A stretch of DNA of 47,879 nucleotides from Hyphomicrobiales bacterium. Its GTDB lineage: Bacteria > Pseudomonadota > Alphaproteobacteria > Rhizobiales > Rhizobiaceae. The stretch lies in contig UCHD01000018.1 in assembly GCA_900472175.1 (NCBI GenBank), forward strand, positions 1 through 47,879. The letters run 5' to 3'. Below the pieces are notes generated by a model. The model ran no database searches. It saw only the letters and a program-made list of their open reading frames with translations, and had not been told where the DNA came from. Position 1 is the stretch's first letter. Every line of letters begins with the position of its first letter. The position numbers were made by a program, and so were the translations under genes. This document shows positions 44,898-47,879 of this stretch, one piece after another.

Positions 44898-45563
44898 TCA
44901 GTAGCGGAACATGCGCGCGGCAAGCAGGCGCGCAGCGAGTGTCACGAGCTTGGCGATGATGTAATAGATCACAGCAGCAAGAGCGAAGAATTCGAAGGTG
45001 CGGAAGGACCGCGCGTTGAGTTCCTGCGTGATACCGGCGAGATCGGTGTTCATGCCGACAGTGACACCCAGCGATGTCATCAGGATTGCCCAGACCATCT
45101 GGTTGGTGACCGGCAGGAAGGCGATACGCAGCATCTGCGGCAAGACGATCAGCCGGAAAGCCTGAACCGGGGTCATACCCAACGAACGGCCAGCACGGGT
45201 CTGGGTGTCTGGAATGGCTTTCAGCGCACCGCGAAAATTTTCCGCCAAATAACCCGCGTTGTTAAACGCGATGCCGACCAGAAGTGCCGTGTAGGGGCTG
45301 AGATGGATGCCGAAATTGCCGAGGCCGAAATGGGCCATGTAAATCTGGAACAGTGCGGGCGTGTTGCGCGCGATCTCGACCCAGGTGGTCGCAAATCCGC
45401 TGAGGATGCGATTGCCTGAAAGGCGAAACGCGGTCAGGGTCAAGGCAAGTGCCAGCCCGATAACCATAGACAGTAGCGCGATCTGCAGCGTGACGAGAGC
45501 GCCGTCCAGCATCTGCGGCAGCGCTTTGAATGCCTGATTCCAATGAAAGGTGTAATTCAACAT
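44898..45563 (-). CDS. Polar amino acid ABC transporter permease
   Basis: 221 residues of the HisQ/GlnP type with AFNNAGYLAENFRGALKAIP and the loop AGRSLGMTPVQAFRLIVLPQ. The N-terminal segment HWNQAFKALPQMLDGALVTL is typical. It follows the binding-protein gene after 68 bp containing a GC-rich stem-loop. Confidence 0.94.
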   Translation of the reverse strand: MLNYTFHWNQAFKALPQMLDGALVTLQIALLSMVIGLALALTLTAFRLSGNRILSGFATTWVEIARNTPALFQIYMAHFGLGNFGIHLSPYTALLVGIAFNNAGYLAENFRGALKAIPDTQTRAGRSLGMTPVQAFRLIVLPQMLRIAFLPVTNQMVWAILMTSLGVTVGMNTDLAGITQELNARSFRTFEFFALAAVIYYIIAKLVTLAARLLAARMFRY

Positions 45564-45590
45564 TGCCGTTTCATCTCCTGGAAAAGGACA

Positions 45591-45615
45591 GCGGCGCGAG
45601 TGTTACCCGCGCCGC
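45591..45615 (-). terminator. Stem-loop between binding-protein and permease genes
   Basis: GCGGCGCG and CGCGCCGC form an 8-bp stem with a 9-nt loop; on the transcribed minus strand it is followed by TGTCCTTTTCC. It is placed like the hairpins at 11331 and 25602, right after a receptor gene. Confidence 0.5.
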
Positions 45616-45631
45616 CAGCGAAACGATTTGA

Positions 45632-46438
45632 TTAGCGGTAAACGCCGTTGACCGAAAGGGACGGAACCTCGCCGCCAACCCACTTGCCATACAGCTCGGC
45701 ATAACGGCCGGTACGAACCTGCTGGTTGATGAAGAGGTTGAGGTAGTTGATCAGCCCGTATTCTTCGCGGTTGGTGAAGAGAGCGACGTAGTCGATGTCG
45801 AACGGCGCCTTGCCGACGACAGCGATGCCGGGGAACTTACCGGTCTTGACGTTGGCCTGCGCTACCGTCGAGGTAGAAACGGTTGCATCAAGCTGGCCCT
45901 GGCTCAGCGCCAAGAATACGTCAGCCTGCGTCTGGTACGGACGGAACTCACCGGCGCCCCAGGCCTTGACCTGTTGTTCCAGAGCAATCGCTTCATAGGT
46001 GCCGGCAGTGGCGCCGACGACCTTGCCCTTCATGTCTTCAAACGACTTGACGCCCGACTTCTCGTTGGCAGTTACGGCCATTTCAAAGGCGAAGTACGGA
46101 ACGGTCATGCCGACAGTCTTGGCACGCTCAAGCGTGTCGGAGGTCGAGGCAACACCGACATCGACGCGGCCCGACATCAGGGCAGGAATACGCTCTGGGA
46201 ACGGAGTTTCAACGATTTCGGCGGTAACGCCGAGGGCCTTGGCCAGATCGTTGCAATAATCGACGTCGAAGCCGATCGGATTGTTGCTTTCGTCACGCGA
46301 TCCCATCGGCGGGAAATCCAGCACGACGGCGCAACGCAATGTGCCCGAGGAAATGATATCGTCCAGCTTATCGGCGTGGGCCTGGCTGGTCAGAACGGTT
46401 GTAGCCAGGAGGCTGAACGCGAGGACCGAAAATTTCAT
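45632..46438 (-). CDS. Polar amino acid ABC substrate-binding protein (probable hydroxyproline receptor)
   Basis: 268 residues of the periplasmic SBP_bac_3 family. The signal peptide is residues 1-22 (cleavage after SQAHA). Then come TLRCAVVLDFPPMGSRDESN, NPIGFDVDYCNDLAKALGV, and the ligand-contact patterns SGRVDVGVAST and VVGATAGTYEA. ATG 46438 has GGGAGAGA upstream; the longer frame lies in the promoter region. The adjoining enzymes suggest hydroxyproline as ligand. Confidence 0.93.
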   Translation of the reverse strand: MKFSVLAFSLLATTVLTSQAHADKLDDIISSGTLRCAVVLDFPPMGSRDESNNPIGFDVDYCNDLAKALGVTAEIVETPFPERIPALMSGRVDVGVASTSDTLERAKTVGMTVPYFAFEMAVTANEKSGVKSFEDMKGKVVGATAGTYEAIALEQQVKAWGAGEFRPYQTQADVFLALSQGQLDATVSTSTVAQANVKTGKFPGIAVVGKAPFDIDYVALFTNREEYGLINYLNLFINQQVRTGRYAELYGKWVGGEVPSLSVNGVYR

Positions 46439-46499
46439 CTTAATCTCTCTCCCTAGATTGATGCGCCGATCTGCGGCAGGCGCACTATTTCGATTCATC

Positions 46500-46573
46500 G
46501 CGCGCAAATCAATAGAAAAATACAAAGAGTATACAAAAAGTACACAAATATTCGTATTTGATGATTTGCGCGC
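46500..46573. promoter_or_regulatory. 12-bp inverted repeat around an AT-rich core upstream of the receptor gene
   Basis: GCGCGCAAATCA (46500-46511) and its exact complement TGATTTGCGCGC (46562-46573) flank 50 bp of AT-rich sequence holding phased TACAAA repeats at 46521, 46532 and TACACAAA at 46541. It lies between the dehydrogenase stop and the receptor start. It may be a looping operator with promoter in the centre, or a long hairpin ending the dehydrogenase transcript. Confidence 0.45.
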
Positions 46574-46609
46574 AAGATTCGGTAACCTCATGCGGCCGTG
46601 GCCGCACGA

Positions 46610-47879
46610 TTATTTAAGCAGGTCCTTGGGAAGCAGCGCCTCCGGCAAGTTCTGGTAAGACACCGGACGCAGGAAGCGGCGGATCGACATGGTACCGACG
46701 CTGGTTGCTCCGAAATTGGTGGAAGCCGGATACGGGCCGCCATGAACCATGGAATCGACCACCTCGACGCCTGTCGGGAAGCCGTTGACGAGGATGCGGC
46801 CAGCCTTCCGCTCCAGCAGCGGAAGCAGCTGTTTCGCTGCATCGATGTCGGCGTCATCCATGTGCAACGTCACCGTCAGCTGACCCTCGATCGTCCGCGC
46901 GACGCTTTCCATTGCCTCCTGCGAAGCCACGCGAACCAGCAGGCCAAGCGGGCCGAAGACCTCTTCGCTCAGCGCATGATCGGACAGGAACCGATCGCCA
47001 GTTGTTTCGAACAGGTTGGGGGATGCGGCACGGCCCGTCGATTCCGTGACCAGCAACGGCTTGACGGTGTTACGGGCGGCGAAACCTGCCTGTCCGTCAT
47101 GATAGGCCTTGGCAATTCCATCCGTCAGCATGGTCTGCGGCGCAACCTTGCCCAAAGCCTCGACGGCAGCCGCCGCAAAGCGATCGGCATCGGTACCATC
47201 GATCACAACGGCAACGCCGGGATTGGTGCAGAACTGCCCTGCGCCCATGGCCAGCGAACCTGCCCAGCCCTGGCCCAGGGCCTCGGCTCGTTCCGCAAGT
47301 GCCGAAGGCAGCAGGAACATCGGATTGACCGAACCGAGTTCGCCGAAGAACGGGATCGGCTCGGGCCGTGCAGCGCAGAGATTGAACAGCGCGCGGCCAC
47401 CGGCCTGCGAACCGGTAAAGCCGACCGCCTTGATCAGCGGGTGCTGCACCAGCGCGTGCCCGACATCGCGGTTACCGCCCTGAATGAGCGAGAAGACGCC
47501 CGGGTGAACACCAGTGCTGCGGATGGCCGCTTCAACTGCCTGCGCAACGATTTCACCCGTTCCCGGATGGGCGGAATGCCCCTTCACCACGACAGGGCAA
47601 CCGGCTGCGAGTGCCGCCGCCGTATCGCCACCTGCCGTCGAGAAGGCCAACGGGAAATTCGATGCACCGAACACCGCCACAGGGCCGACAGGACGCTGCA
47701 TCAGGCGAATCTCTGGACGTGGGGCTGGCTGGCGATCCGGCAAGGCAGCGTCGAAACGGCGGTCGAGATAGTCACCGCTTTCGATATGGCTGGCAAACAA
47801 CCGCAACTGGCCTGTTGTGCGGCCGCGCTCGCCGATCAGGCGGGCTTCGGGCAGGCCGGTTTCCTGGCTGCCGATTTCC
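46610..47879 (-). CDS. Aldehyde dehydrogenase, probable alpha-ketoglutarate semialdehyde dehydrogenase (5' end outside window)
   Basis: The frame stays open to the window edge (it begins EIGSQETGLPEARLIGERGR), so the N-terminus is missing. It has the NADP-dependent ALDH pattern VAVFGASNFPLAFSTAGGDT, VKGHSAHPGTGE, VGFTGSQAGGRALF, the base Glu in FFGELGSVNP, and the catalytic Cys in AGQFCTNPG. The ending SIRRFLRPVSYQNLPEALLP is typical of the KGSADH group. It oxidises the semialdehyde formed late in hydroxyproline breakdown to 2-oxoglutarate. The DapA-like deaminase that should precede it is not in the window. Confidence 0.92.
   Translation of the reverse strand, partial: EIGSQETGLPEARLIGERGRTTGQLRLFASHIESGDYLDRRFDAALPDRQPAPRPEIRLMQRPVGPVAVFGASNFPLAFSTAGGDTAAALAAGCPVVVKGHSAHPGTGEIVAQAVEAAIRSTGVHPGVFSLIQGGNRDVGHALVQHPLIKAVGFTGSQAGGRALFNLCAARPEPIPFFGELGSVNPMFLLPSALAERAEALGQGWAGSLAMGAGQFCTNPGVAVVIDGTDADRFAAAAVEALGKVAPQTMLTDGIAKAYHDGQAGFAARNTVKPLLVTESTGRAASPNLFETTGDRFLSDHALSEEVFGPLGLLVRVASQEAMESVARTIEGQLTVTLHMDDADIDAAKQLLPLLERKAGRILVNGFPTGVEVVDSMVHGGPYPASTNFGATSVGTMSIRRFLRPVSYQNLPEALLPKDLLK

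Noticed and set aside
43884..45419. 511-codon plus-strand open frame across two permease genes and an ATPase gene
   Set aside because: Spans three genes in antisense, with a repetitive His/Asp/Glu/Arg-rich translation.
1..47879. CRISPR arrays, tRNA/rRNA genes, phage or integrative-element attachment sites
   Set aside because: No regularly spaced repeats, no tRNA-like cloverleaf and no integrase were seen anywhere in the window.

Overview
The window looks like chromosome or megaplasmid sequence from an alphaproteobacterium of the Rhizobiaceae (Rhizobium/Agrobacterium type). The reasons are high GC with GC-rich third codon positions, an exceptional density of ABC uptake operons with ATGA/GTGA overlaps, a napEFDABC set, a hydroxyproline operon built on aconitase X and a 4-hydroxyproline epimerase, and an autotransporter with Ig-like repeats. 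The organism is inferred from gene content; no 16S or other marker is present. No tRNA, rRNA, CRISPR array or replication origin was found.

Layout. 1-2063: 3' end of a large autotransporter-like outer-membrane protein, closed by a 15-bp hairpin. 2233-4843: a divergent LysR regulator and DHA2-type drug exporter with a T-N11-A operator between them. 5257-7256: a B3/B4 editing-domain protein and a tetR-rid pair behind an AT-rich palindrome. 7373-7712: the broken 3' half of an aminoglycoside-phosphotransferase-like gene. 7751-15559 (minus): a seven-gene operon of GH20 hexosaminidase, GNAT, peptide-type binding protein, two permeases and two ATPases, best read as chitooligosaccharide uptake and cytoplasmic hydrolysis. 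15560-16790: a decayed stretch with a sugar-binding-protein tail and an IS6-family transposase remnant. 16795-22175: an SRPBCC protein, then napEFDABC for periplasmic nitrate reduction.

22365-36238 is the most interesting part: a catabolic cluster with a complete Dpp-type ABC importer, four amidohydrolase-superfamily enzymes (two of them paralogues without the usual first metal-binding HxH), a flavin reductase-like protein, a hydantoin/Asp-Glu racemase and one FCD-type GntR regulator. The same operator core, ATTGT-NN-ACAAT, occurs at three promoters: the divergent amidohydrolase/binding-protein promoter, the permease operon promoter and the regulator's own divergent promoter. At two of them it overlaps a consensus TTGACA -35 box. 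The substrate is not evident; an imported N-heterocyclic or cyclic-amide compound is a reasonable guess. A phosphotransferase (36425) and two unrelated D-peptide hydrolases, DmpA-like and DppA-like (37560-39394), follow on the same strand and may extend the pathway.

39560-47879 (minus): a hydroxyproline operon with a ketoglutarate-semialdehyde-type dehydrogenase (cut by the window end), polar amino-acid ABC importer, D-amino-acid dehydrogenase, 4-hydroxyproline 2-epimerase and aconitase X (cis-3-hydroxy-L-proline dehydratase type). A 12-bp inverted repeat enclosing an AT-rich core lies in front of the binding-protein gene. All three binding-protein genes in the window are followed at once by a stem-loop, which fits differential expression of the receptor over the rest of each operon.
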